A program made the position numbers and the translations under genes. 64,000 nucleotides of DNA from Bryobacteraceae bacterium. GTDB taxonomy: Bacteria > Acidobacteriota > Terriglobia > Bryobacterales > Bryobacteraceae. Positions 54,804-63,573 of this stretch are shown in pieces. The number at the start of each line of letters is the position of its first letter. Within the stretch, counting starts at the first letter, position 1. The stretch is from positions 62,001-126,000 of the forward strand of contig CANGYQ010000002.1 in assembly GCA_947458745.1 (NCBI GenBank), in the 5' to 3' direction. The notes under the pieces were generated by a model, which was given only the letters and a program-made list of their open reading frames with translations, ran no database searches and was not told where the DNA came from.

Positions 54804-57713
54804 ATGTACAGGCTCTTTCTGTCTCTACTCATCGCACTGTTCGCCTTAACCGGCTTAGGCGCGCAAACCATTGTTCTGCGGGGAGTTGTCACTGATCCGT
54901 CGGGCTCCGCGATCCCTGGGTCCACCATTACGGTGAGTGGCCCGGGCGTCGCCAAGACGGTCAGCACCGACGAGAAGGGCAGCTACACCGTGCCCGGTCT
55001 GGCGGCGGGAAAGTTCACGTTCCGCATCGCCTCTCCCGGCTTTGCTCCTTTTGAGCGCATCCTGAACCTGGGCGGCACGCAGCCGATCACGTTCGATGCG
55101 AAGCTGAACCTGGCCACGGAAAAGCAGGAGATCACGGTGACCGAGTCGATACAGGTGGACCTGGACCCCTCTCGCAACGTCGGCGCGCTGGTATTGAAGG
55201 GTGAAGACCTGCAAGCGCTGTCGGACAACCCGGAAGATTTGCAGAGCGATCTGCAAGCCTTGGCTGGTCCGGCGGCGGGCCCCAATGGCGGGCAGATCTT
55301 CATTGATGGCTTTTCGGGCGGCCGGTTGCCGCCGAAGGAATCCATCCGCGAAGTGCGTATCAACTCCAACCCGTTTTCACCCGAGTACGACAAGATCGGC
55401 TTTGGCCGCATTGAGGTGTTCACTAAGCCGGGCACGGACAAGTTCCGGGGGCAGGCGTTCTTCAACTTCTCGGACGCGGTGCTGAATTCGCGCAATCCGT
55501 TCTCCACCATCCGCCCGCCCTATCAGCAGAGGTTCTTTGGCGGCAACATCAGCGGCCCCATCAACAAGCGCAGCTCGTTCTTCGTTGATGTGGACCGGCG
55601 CAACCAGGATGAAGCCAGCACGATCAATGCGGTGACGCTGGATAACAACTTCAACACCAGCCGTTTCTCGACCGCGATCGTGAACCCGCAAACGCGCACC
55701 GACGTAACGCCGCGCATCGATTACGCGATCAACGCCAACAACACGTTCGTCGGCCGCTACCGCTTCACCCGCAACGCCAGTGAGAACGAGGGATTGAACA
55801 ACCTCACGCTGCCGTCGCGAGCCTTTAACCGGGCCGGCAATGAACACACCGTGCAGTTGACGGAAACGGCAGTGCTGGGGGCCAAGGCGATCAACGAAGT
55901 CCGCTTCCAGTGGTTGAAGACGCGCAATGACAGCCTGGGCGACATCTCAACGCCCACCATCAATGTGCTGGACTCGTTCATCGGTGGCGGCGCGGATTTC
56001 GGCGTCAACTACCAGAACACCAACCGGTGGGAGATCTCCAACACCACCTCGATCACCAGCGGCACGCACCTGTACAAGTTTGGCGGCCGCTTGCGGGGCA
56101 TCAACGACAACAACTACGCCACCAACGGGTACGGCGGCAACTACACGTTCTCCTCGCTGCGCGCTTATCAGCTTCAGGTGCAGGGCCAGGCGCAGGGCTT
56201 GAGCAACGATCAGATACGAGCGATGGGTGGCGGTCCGATCCAGTTCACGCTGACGGGCGGTACGCCGCTGGTGGCCATCAACCAGTGGGATATGGGCATC
56301 TTCTTTGCCGATGACTGGCGCGCCAAACAGAATCTGACCATCAGCTACGGCCTACGCTACGAATCACAAACCAATATCAGCGACTGGACCAATCTGGCGC
56401 CTCGCGTCGGTTTCGCCTATGGCGTGGGCAAGGCGGGCGCGTTTGGCCGCCCCAAGACCGTCATCCGCGGCGGCTGGGGGGTCTTCTACGACCGCTTTGA
56501 CGAAAGCCTGACGTTGCAGGCGCGCCGCGTGAATGGCGTGGTGCAGCAGCAGTTTGTGGTGGGCGCTCCGAACTTCTTCCCGGCGGTACCCTCCGTGGCG
56601 ACGCTGAACGCGGCGTTGCGGCCGCAAGCCATCCGGTTGGTGGATAGCAACCTCCGCGCGCCGGCACTGTATCAAACGGCATTGGGAATTGAACGCCAGC
56701 TGCCGAAGAACATTACACTGGCGATCAATTACACCAACTCCCGGGGCGTGCACACGCTCCGTTCCCGCAACATCAACGCTCCGCTGCCAGGTTCCATTAC
56801 GGCCACCAACCCGAACGGCAACCGCCCGTTCGGCGTGGCGGCGGGCAACCTGTTCCTTTACGAATCGACGGGCATCTTTAAGCAGAATCAGTTGATCGTC
56901 AACTCCAGCGCCCGGGTGAGCCCGAAGTTCACCATGTTCGGCTTCTACATGCTGAACTTTGCGCGCGGCAACACCGACGGCCCGGGAACGTTTCCGGCCG
57001 ATCAGTACGACCTGTCCAGCGAATGGGGCCGGACGGCTTTTGACGTCCGCCACCGTTCCGTGATGGGGGGAATGATCACGCTGCCTTACAAGGTCTCGCT
57101 GAGCCCGTTTATGATCGCCTCCACCGGCGGGCCCTACAACATCACGGCGGGGCGCGACCTGAATGGCGACACGCAATTCACGGATCGTCCGGCGCTGGCC
57201 TCCGGACCCGGCCCGAACGTGGTGCGGGCACCTTGGGGACAGTATTTCAACATCAACCCGACTTCGGCGGACGCGATCATCGCGCGTAACTATGGCCAAG
57301 CCCCGGGACAGTTCAACATGAACCTGCGGTTGAGCCGGACCTGGGGCTTCGGCACCACCAAGGAAGCGGCGGCGGCGGCCGGCGGACCTGACGGTCCCCG
57401 GATGTTCGGCGGCATGCCGGGAGGTGGTGGACCTCCCGGTGGTGGCCCTCCTGGCGGCGGTGGCGGCATGCGTGGCGGCCCGGGCGGCGGTGGCCCCGGT
57501 GGCATGTTTGGCGGCGGCGGCGTGCCGGGCAAACGTTACGCTTTGTCGTTGTCCGTCTCGGCGCGCAACGTGCTGAACCGGGTGAACCTGGGCGCTCCGC
57601 TGGGCACGGCCACCTCGCCGCTGTTCGGTACATCGACCAGCTTGGCGGGCGGCTTCTTTGCCAACGCCACCGCCAATCGCCGGTTGGATATGCAGTTGCG
57701 GCTTACCTTCTAG
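54804..57713 (+). CDS. TonB-dependent receptor-like protein with Gly/Pro-rich insert
   Basis: 969 residues from ATG 54804 behind AAGGAA; the signal peptide ends GLGA before QTIVLRG. A carboxypeptidase-regulatory domain (VVTDPSGSAIPGSTITVSG), plug (about 120-240) and barrel ending RLDMQLRLTF are seen. Before the last strands lies a Gly/Pro-rich insert of about 60 residues (starting MFGGMPGGGG), probably in a surface loop. The gene follows the Gly/Met-rich protein by 48 bases and likely shares its regulation. It is shorter than the other two receptors. Confidence 0.88.
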   Translation: MYRLFLSLLIALFALTGLGAQTIVLRGVVTDPSGSAIPGSTITVSGPGVAKTVSTDEKGSYTVPGLAAGKFTFRIASPGFAPFERILNLGGTQPITFDAKLNLATEKQEITVTESIQVDLDPSRNVGALVLKGEDLQALSDNPEDLQSDLQALAGPAAGPNGGQIFIDGFSGGRLPPKESIREVRINSNPFSPEYDKIGFGRIEVFTKPGTDKFRGQAFFNFSDAVLNSRNPFSTIRPPYQQRFFGGNISGPINKRSSFFVDVDRRNQDEASTINAVTLDNNFNTSRFSTAIVNPQTRTDVTPRIDYAINANNTFVGRYRFTRNASENEGLNNLTLPSRAFNRAGNEHTVQLTETAVLGAKAINEVRFQWLKTRNDSLGDISTPTINVLDSFIGGGADFGVNYQNTNRWEISNTTSITSGTHLYKFGGRLRGINDNNYATNGYGGNYTFSSLRAYQLQVQGQAQGLSNDQIRAMGGGPIQFTLTGGTPLVAINQWDMGIFFADDWRAKQNLTISYGLRYESQTNISDWTNLAPRVGFAYGVGKAGAFGRPKTVIRGGWGVFYDRFDESLTLQARRVNGVVQQQFVVGAPNFFPAVPSVATLNAALRPQAIRLVDSNLRAPALYQTALGIERQLPKNITLAINYTNSRGVHTLRSRNINAPLPGSITATNPNGNRPFGVAAGNLFLYESTGIFKQNQLIVNSSARVSPKFTMFGFYMLNFARGNTDGPGTFPADQYDLSSEWGRTAFDVRHRSVMGGMITLPYKVSLSPFMIASTGGPYNITAGRDLNGDTQFTDRPALASGPGPNVVRAPWGQYFNINPTSADAIIARNYGQAPGQFNMNLRLSRTWGFGTTKEAAAAAGGPDGPRMFGGMPGGGGPPGGGPPGGGGGMRGGPGGGGPGGMFGGGGVPGKRYALSLSVSARNVLNRVNLGAPLGTATSPLFGTSTSLAGGFFANATANRRLDMQLRLTF

Positions 57714-57737
57714 GGCGCGCAGCGTCAGTCTAAACAG

Positions 57738-57776
57738 AAAAAGTCCGGGTGGAGATCAACTCTCCCCCGGACTTTT
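57738..57776. terminator. Bidirectional rho-independent terminator
   Basis: An 11-bp stem (GTCCGGG-T-GGAG with CTCC-CCCGGAC, one bulged T) is flanked by A-rich sequence on the left and T-rich sequence on the right (ACTTTTCTTTT). It lies between the convergent receptor and Lys/Ala-rich protein genes, so it can terminate both. Confidence 0.85.
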
Positions 57777-57805
57777 CTTTTGGACTGGTGAACGCTCAGC
57801 CGATG

Positions 57806-58246
57806 CTACTTCTTGCCGTCGGTGGCGCCTTCGACGGACTTGGCACCTTTGTTGATCAGCTTCTTGGTGCCGCTGCCGATGGCCTTCAAGCCCTTCACAG
57901 TACCTTCACCCACGGCGACCGCGCCGTCCTTGGTCTTCTCACCGACGACAACCGCGCCGTCCTTGGTGGCTCCGGCGGCCTTCGCCACGCCGCTGCCGGT
58001 CGCCTTGGCGGCTTTCTTGGTGCCCCCGGCGGTGGCCTCCGCTACCTTCATGGTGCCTTCGGCGGTGGCTCCCGCAGCGGCCTTGGTGGCTTTTCCGGTG
58101 GCGGTGCCGGTTTTCACCACGGCATCTTTGCTGGCTTTGCCGGCGGCCTTGATGTCGTCACCGGCGGTCTTCTTTTCTTTGGCTTCCTGGGCGAAGCTGA
58201 CCAGAGCAAACGCCGCGGCCAACGAGATGAATCGAGAGATGCGCAT
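57806..58246 (-). CDS. Exported Ala/Lys/Gly-rich LEA-like repeat protein
   Basis: 146 residues. A signal peptide ends LVSFA before QEAKEKK. The mature part is almost only Ala, Lys, Gly, Thr and Val in imperfect ~11-residue units such as GTKKAAKATGSG, VAKAAGATKDG and VVVGEKTKDG. The amphipathic pattern recalls group 3 LEA or apolipoprotein-like helices; histone-H1-like composition is an alternative but does not fit export. A protective or surface-coating role is inference. It follows the AsmA gene by nine bases. Confidence 0.7.
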   Translation of the reverse strand: MRISRFISLAAAFALVSFAQEAKEKKTAGDDIKAAGKASKDAVVKTGTATGKATKAAAGATAEGTMKVAEATAGGTKKAAKATGSGVAKAAGATKDGAVVVGEKTKDGAVAVGEGTVKGLKAIGSGTKKLINKGAKSVEGATDGKK

Positions 58247-58255
58247 GTCTTGATC

Positions 58256-59932
58256 TTACTTCTTCTGCTTGGATCCGAAGAAATTGTTCAGGATGCCCTT
58301 CATGGCTCCCACGGCGGCGCTTTTGGCCATCGCTTTCACTTCCGGGTGCACCTGCGGAGCGTCCAGCGTGCCATCGATCCGCAGCGGCACCCGCAGATCG
58401 CCCGCCATCAGACCCGCCGTGCGGGCGCGCAGTGCTTCGGCGGTGTTGCCGGTGAGCCGCGAGGTGAGGGAGAAACTCAACGCGGTGGAGAAAGCGATAC
58501 TGCCAGCGCCGTCCATCGTCATGCCCGGGGCGGAGAGATTGATGGCGGAAAGCTGGATGGTGCTGTTCTCCACCGCAAAATCGGTGGCCAGCAGTGCGAA
58601 CTCGCCGTTTTGTGAGGTCGCGGACTTGGTGGCCAGCGCTCGCTCAATCGCAGCCAGGACATTCAGCCCCTTCACGCGGCCCTTGTCGATATCCAGGTGT
58701 CCGCGTCCGGTGAGTGATTTTTGCAAAGCCGCCGCGCCTTTGCCGGAAAAGCGGAGCGAGAACAGCGGCACGGATAGCGTGCCGAACATCTTGCCGGGGC
58801 TCCCGGCAAAGCTGGTCAGCATCTGGTTGATGTCCACGCCCTCAATCGCGCCGTCCAGTGTCCCGGCCAGCGCACCGCGGCGGCTGATTAAGTGCAGCCC
58901 CCCTTCCCATTTGCCGGAACCCAGTTGCAGGGTTGCCTTCTGCGTCCGCAGTTCCACCGGACCGCCGGCCAGCAACTGGCGGGCGGAAAAAGCCAGCGGA
59001 GCCTGACCTGACAGCGCCAAGCGGCCCTCCGCGCCCTGGGGGCCGATCTGGAACTGCTTGATGGTCAACTGCCCGGTGCCTTGAGCGCTCTGCGCCAAAT
59101 TGCCCTTCAGTGAGAAAGCGAGGTGGACACTGGACTGGGCGCCGGGATCAGCCGCCAGATCGCCCAGGTTCTCCGTGCGGACCGCTGGCGGGATCTCGGC
59201 CAGCGCCAGGTTGATCGCCGCTTTGGCATCCAGTGGCAGCGCGCCGCCCAGCAGCGGCCCCAGCGTTCCGCTGACGTCGAGTGAGGAGTTGGGGCTGTCG
59301 TAGAGCTTAGTAGAAAGCTGGAGCTTGAAGGGTTGGCCGGGGACGAAGTCGCTGAAGCGGATGGTGAGATCCCGCAGCGTCTGGCGCGGGGCCTGGCCCG
59401 GCCTGGGGGACAGCAGCACCGTGCCACCCACCAGATCCACCCGGTCCACGCGAAGCTCGGTGGTGGACTCCATGGCCGCGCTGCCCCCCGCTGCCGAGTC
59501 CGCGGCGGCCTTGGTCTTCAGACCATTGAGCACGGTAGAGAGATTCGTGCGGCCGTCGGCGGCGCTTTCGATGACGATGCGGGGATCCTGAATGGTGGCT
59601 GCGGTGAGCCGGATCTTCTTGTCCAGCACTGCAGAAAAATCAATGGCCGCCGTGACGCGGTCCGCCTCCAGCATGTTGCCGCTGGAGAAGCCTGGGGGGT
59701 TGGCGATGGTCAGGCCGGAGAACACCACTGACGGCTTCAGACGCAGCAGGGCACCAATGTCGGCATCCAGGCCTTTCAAGCCCACGGGCACACCAAGCGC
59801 CTTGCTGGCCTCCGCCACCAGCCGGGCGCGGCCGTCATCGGAAAGAGCGGCATTGATCAGCCAGGCCCCTGCACCGGCGACGGCCAGCACCAATAGAACG
59901 ATGGCCCCCAGAATGTACTTGAGTAGTTTCAC
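58256..59932 (-). CDS. AsmA-family protein
   Basis: 558 residues. An N-terminal transmembrane anchor (LLKYILGAIVLLVLAVAG then AGAWLINAAL) is followed by a long beta-rich AsmA-like domain (LDADIGALLRLKPSVVFSGL, TIANPPGFS). The C-terminal AsmA_2-like part includes ISRRGALAGTLDGAIEGVDI and FSLTSRLTGNTAEALRART. AsmA-like proteins bridge the envelope and are implicated in lipid transport to the outer membrane. It is upstream of the LEA-like gene in an apparent operon. Confidence 0.88.
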   Translation of the reverse strand: MKLLKYILGAIVLLVLAVAGAGAWLINAALSDDGRARLVAEASKALGVPVGLKGLDADIGALLRLKPSVVFSGLTIANPPGFSSGNMLEADRVTAAIDFSAVLDKKIRLTAATIQDPRIVIESAADGRTNLSTVLNGLKTKAAADSAAGGSAAMESTTELRVDRVDLVGGTVLLSPRPGQAPRQTLRDLTIRFSDFVPGQPFKLQLSTKLYDSPNSSLDVSGTLGPLLGGALPLDAKAAINLALAEIPPAVRTENLGDLAADPGAQSSVHLAFSLKGNLAQSAQGTGQLTIKQFQIGPQGAEGRLALSGQAPLAFSARQLLAGGPVELRTQKATLQLGSGKWEGGLHLISRRGALAGTLDGAIEGVDINQMLTSFAGSPGKMFGTLSVPLFSLRFSGKGAAALQKSLTGRGHLDIDKGRVKGLNVLAAIERALATKSATSQNGEFALLATDFAVENSTIQLSAINLSAPGMTMDGAGSIAFSTALSFSLTSRLTGNTAEALRARTAGLMAGDLRVPLRIDGTLDAPQVHPEVKAMAKSAAVGAMKGILNNFFGSKQKK

Positions 59933-59992
59933 GTCATGCCCTCCAGCCTGATTGAAGCACGCTGACGGTGGGAGTGTTGGGCCGGAGGACGG

Positions 59993-60715
59993 CTAGCGCG
60001 CGGTTACTTCCACCAATGCCGGTTGCTCCAGGCGGAGGCGCAGTTCGTCGAGCTTGCGCCGGGTGGTGGAGAGCACGCGGCGCTCCACCAGGGGCCGCAG
60101 GAAGCCGGGCAGCTTGCCCACGACGGTGCGGTTGATGTAGCGCAGCGTCGCACCACCGGGCTGATCGGTGAGCAGGGTGATGCCGAGTGAGGCATCAACA
60201 TGGCGCGAGGCATAGGCCTGCTTAGTGGCGATCACGGTGACCCGCGTGCCAGGCACCTGGTAGACCACCGCATGGGTCACCACGCCCACCGAGGTGGGCC
60301 CCATCCGCTCCGTGGACCAATAGAGGAATTGGTCATCTACGGCCAGCCCTGAATTCGGATAGTCGACCAGAAAGGCCGCCAGCTCCGGGGCCACTTGCCG
60401 CAACTGGTCCGACCGGTCGACCAGTGCCCGGAATAGTGCGTTCTGGCCACCGTGGGCCTGGTAGCGGCGGGCAGCCTCCAGCAGCGGTTTCCGGTCTGCC
60501 TTGCCTTGCAGATCCGCCTCCACGGGCAACAGGCTGAACCGTCCGACGGCCGGGACCTCTTCACAGCGCTTCAGGGTTTCAATATGCCGGAATGCCTCCA
60601 CCACGCGGCTGGCGGGTACACGCAACTGGATTTCAGCCGCGACGGCAATTTCGTGACGGATGGCAGGTAGCAACTGCACGTCCGCCGCAGCCAGAACCAG
60701 CAGGAAATGGATCAC
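59993..60715 (-). CDS. Exported SRPBCC/START-like hypothetical protein
   Basis: About 240 residues from GTG 60715, giving a signal-like N terminus (hydrophobic FLLVLAAADVQLLP); longer starts reach 60757 and I cannot decide between them. IAVAAEIQLRVPASRVVEAF at the beginning and TLRYINRTVVGKLPGFLRPL near the end suggest a polyketide-cyclase/START-like lipid-binding fold. The C terminus is a long amphipathic helix (RRKLDELRLRLEQ). The ligand is unknown. Confidence 0.6.
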   Translation of the reverse strand: MIHFLLVLAAADVQLLPAIRHEIAVAAEIQLRVPASRVVEAFRHIETLKRCEEVPAVGRFSLLPVEADLQGKADRKPLLEAARRYQAHGGQNALFRALVDRSDQLRQVAPELAAFLVDYPNSGLAVDDQFLYWSTERMGPTSVGVVTHAVVYQVPGTRVTVIATKQAYASRHVDASLGITLLTDQPGGATLRYINRTVVGKLPGFLRPLVERRVLSTTRRKLDELRLRLEQPALVEVTAR

Positions 60716-60819
60716 GTCACCCGCTAGTATCGGAAGCGGATATTTCAGATAAAACAATTCTGGAAGAAATGTTTGATACGGGCGGCGACAAAATGTCTGT
60801 TTGTGTTTCGGCTTGGTTC

Positions 60820-62553
60820 CTACAGGCGCGGTTGGGCCAGCTTGGCCACCTGCCAGGGCCAGACGCCCTGCCGTTTCGCCTTGCGGCGGTAGACACGATC
60901 ACCCGCCGTCACGTAGAGCCAGTCCAGATTCGGCCCGCCGAAGACGACGTTGGAGAGCGACCCGGCGTGCGGCTTCGAGACGACGGCCACGACGCGCCCG
61001 GGCTGGTCGCACACTTGTAATCCCAGCCGTGTCGTCACGTAGAGGTGACCTTCACTATCAGTGGTCATGCCGTCGGCGGAGGTGGAACTGGATTCATCCA
61101 GCGTCTCCAGGTGATAGAACGCCTGCGCGTTCGCCAGCGACCCATCGGGTTGAATCTGGAAGCTGGTCACCCAGCGCGACCGGGAATCGCAGACCATCAG
61201 CAGCGACTGGTCCGGCGAGGCGACGAGGCCGTTGGGAAATTCGAGCCCCTGGTGCACCATCCGCACGGCGCCCTGGCCATCGATCAGCCAAACCGTCTTG
61301 TTGGGCGGATCAGTGAAGTAGATATTCCCGTTGGCCATCACCACCAGATCGTTCGACGTAACACCTTCAGCCAGCACCTTCGTGCTGCCGTCCAGGCCAA
61401 AGCTGACGATCCGCTTTTCGCCATTCTGGCAGGCGTAGAGCCGTCCATCGGCACCGAACATCAAGCCATTGGCTCCGCCGGAGTTCTCCTTGAACAACGT
61501 CACCTTGTTGTCGAGACCGATCTTCCAGATCTTGCTTTCCGGGACGTCGGTGAAGTACACCGTGCCATCGGCAGCCACGGCCGGCCCTTCCGTAAACCGG
61601 TGCCCGGAACTGAGCAGTTCCCAGTCAGAGCGGAGATCGACAATCTCGTTGACGTAGAACCGCTGGCCCTTGCCCTGCGGCTTGGCGATCGGCGTGCCAT
61701 GGCCCTTCCAGACCCACTTCAGCGCTTCCGGAAACACCGGACCGCCGTGCTTCATGTTGTGGCCTTCGTCGCCTTGGACGAAGGTGGTCTCATAGCCGGC
61801 GTAGTCGAGCGCGGCGTACATGTCCTGGTTCGAGATAAACCAACTGCCCGCGTAGATGCTCTGGTCATTCGAGCCATCCTGCAGCCAGACGCGCAGGGGC
61901 TTGGGCTCCGCCTTGCGGATCATGGTGGGGAAGTTATGGCCGCCGCGCAGGTTGGTGTAGCTGCCGATGAAGCTGACCACGCGCCGGAACTGGTCGGGCC
62001 GGAACCAGGCCGCGGTGAACGCCGCGATGCCGCCGGAGCTTTGGCCGCCCAGTGCGCGATCGTTCGGGTCCTTGGAGATGTTGTAGAGCTTCGCCACTTC
62101 GGGAATCATTTCCTCCACCAGGAAGCGGGCGTAACGGTCGTTGACGGCGTCGTACTCGAAGCTGCGGTTGTAGCGCCCCGTCTGTTCGGGCTTCAATGGC
62201 GGCATCACGCCGGGGGTGATCATCAGCGCGATGGTCACCGGCATCTCGCCCTTGTGGATCAGGTTGTCGAACACCACGGGCAAGCGGATGCCGCCCTTTT
62301 CGTCGAAATAGCTCTGGCCGTCCTGCAGGATCATCAGGCAGGCGGGCTTATCAGCCTTGTATTGGGCCGGGACGTAGATCCAGTAGTCACGCACGGTGCC
62401 GGGGTAGAGCTTGCTCGATGCCCACTGGTACTTGGTGACTTTGCCTTGCGGAACGTTGGGCTGCCGCTCGGAGTCAGCGGTGAACTTATAGACGGTCTGG
62501 GCGGCAAGGCCCGCGGGAAGCATGGTGAGGATCGAACGTCGGGAGTGGTCCAT
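60820..62553 (-). CDS. Secreted esterase fused to SMP-30/gluconolactonase
   Basis: 577 residues from ATG 62553 (MDHSRRSILTMLPAGLAA before QTVYK). The first half is a putative-esterase alpha/beta hydrolase of the enterochelin-esterase type: nucleophile Ser in ALGGQSSGG, Asp in WLQDGSNDQ and His in DEGHNMKHGG. The second half (about 290-575) is a six-bladed SMP-30/gluconolactonase propeller (FTEGPAVAADGTVYFTDVPE, NGLVASPDQ, SADGMTTDSEGHLYVT). The fusion could release a sugar or aldonolactone ester and then open the lactone. Substrates are not known. Confidence 0.9.
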   Translation of the reverse strand: MDHSRRSILTMLPAGLAAQTVYKFTADSERQPNVPQGKVTKYQWASSKLYPGTVRDYWIYVPAQYKADKPACLMILQDGQSYFDEKGGIRLPVVFDNLIHKGEMPVTIALMITPGVMPPLKPEQTGRYNRSFEYDAVNDRYARFLVEEMIPEVAKLYNISKDPNDRALGGQSSGGIAAFTAAWFRPDQFRRVVSFIGSYTNLRGGHNFPTMIRKAEPKPLRVWLQDGSNDQSIYAGSWFISNQDMYAALDYAGYETTFVQGDEGHNMKHGGPVFPEALKWVWKGHGTPIAKPQGKGQRFYVNEIVDLRSDWELLSSGHRFTEGPAVAADGTVYFTDVPESKIWKIGLDNKVTLFKENSGGANGLMFGADGRLYACQNGEKRIVSFGLDGSTKVLAEGVTSNDLVVMANGNIYFTDPPNKTVWLIDGQGAVRMVHQGLEFPNGLVASPDQSLLMVCDSRSRWVTSFQIQPDGSLANAQAFYHLETLDESSSTSADGMTTDSEGHLYVTTRLGLQVCDQPGRVVAVVSKPHAGSLSNVVFGGPNLDWLYVTAGDRVYRRKAKRQGVWPWQVAKLAQPRL

Positions 62554-62655
62554 GACCAAATCATCATATGCGAAGACTAGGCGCACCTCTTGGACGCACC
62601 GGCCTGGCTGTCCCACCGGAGAAACGTTTTCGTTATTTTACTAAATAGTATTTAC

Positions 62656-62684
62656 TTGATCCGGACTTATATCTCGTGTATGGT
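62656..62684 (+). promoter_or_regulatory. Possible sigma70 promoter of the PEP-CTERM gene
   Basis: TTGATC (62656-62661), a 17-base spacer and TATGGT (62679-62684) lie in a noticeably AT-rich stretch. They are 46 bases before the start codon, which has GGAGG nine bases upstream. Confidence 0.45.
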
Positions 62685-62730
62685 CTATTTGGGTGTCTGC
62701 AAATCAAGAAAGTACTGGAGGATATAGTAA

Positions 62731-63537
62731 ATGAAAGTATTGAATCTGTCGATCATGTTTCTCGCGGTCACGTCAGTGTCCCTGGCTGGTCCGTGCCTCA
62801 TCAATCCAGCTGATCCGGTTGGAAATCCGGTGTTCGGAGCCACAGTCCAGACCTTTGTCAATCTGGGCATCAATCCAAACACAACCTGCATCGAAAATGG
62901 CTTGTGGACAGACCCCGGTGGGTTTGTCCTCGGTTCATACCTCAAGGGAGGCGATGGCTATGGATTTGGTTATGACCCGACGTCCCTCGGCGCCTACAAC
63001 TCCAACGGCAGTATGGCTGCCAACGCGAACGCTCGGGATTTTTATTGGGTCCAGGACACTGGCAATTCCGGAACGTTCAATGGAGCTCTGGGCGGCGCTC
63101 CGTCGCAAGGAATTGTGTGGGATCTGGGTGGGCAAGCCAATCAACTGGCCGTCTTCGTTTTCGTCGATCACGGACCCGTCCCCGAAGAAGTTCTTGAGAA
63201 CACGGCCTGGCTTTCGAACAACCCCAATGCCACAGACGCTGGTTGGACTCAGGCTTCGTTGGTACATGTCTATGGTGCTGGCTGGTCCAAGGATCCAGAT
63301 GTCGCGGATGGCTTTGTGGCCGTCTACCAGTTACCCAGCGCCCAGACGTTTCGCTACGCCTCCGTCACCTGGGGTGGACCGGGAGCTATCATGCGCGACG
63401 GGGACAATGAAATCGACGCCGTCGGCGGTCTCACGGCTGGGGGTCAGGGCACGCTTGCGCCAGAGCCGTCGGGTTTCGCGTTGATGGGTTTGGGCACCCT
63501 TGCGCTGGCCGCTTCGATCCGGTTTCGCCGCTCCTAG
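62731..63537 (+). CDS. PEP-CTERM sorting-domain protein
   Basis: 268 residues. The signal peptide ends SVSLAG before PCLIN. The C-terminal sorting signal is complete: APEPSGFALMGLGTLALAAS followed by IRFRRS, meaning PEP motif, transmembrane helix and basic tail. An exosortase (EpsH/XrtA type) should cleave at the PEP motif, and none is in the window. The mature part is rich in Gly, Asn and Ser with Trp-rich strands (VWDLGGQANQLAVFVFVDHG) and no catalytic motif. Such proteins are often exported to the matrix or surface. Confidence 0.88.
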   Translation: MKVLNLSIMFLAVTSVSLAGPCLINPADPVGNPVFGATVQTFVNLGINPNTTCIENGLWTDPGGFVLGSYLKGGDGYGFGYDPTSLGAYNSNGSMAANANARDFYWVQDTGNSGTFNGALGGAPSQGIVWDLGGQANQLAVFVFVDHGPVPEEVLENTAWLSNNPNATDAGWTQASLVHVYGAGWSKDPDVADGFVAVYQLPSAQTFRYASVTWGGPGAIMRDGDNEIDAVGGLTAGGQGTLAPEPSGFALMGLGTLALAASIRFRRS

Positions 63538-63573
63538 TTGTTCCTGACCTTGAAGGGGATAAGATAGGGCGAG

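Noticed and set aside
61045-62580. A 511-codon open frame antisense to the esterase-lactonase gene
   Set aside because: The sense strand has two full catalytic domains; the antisense frame has no protein-like motif.
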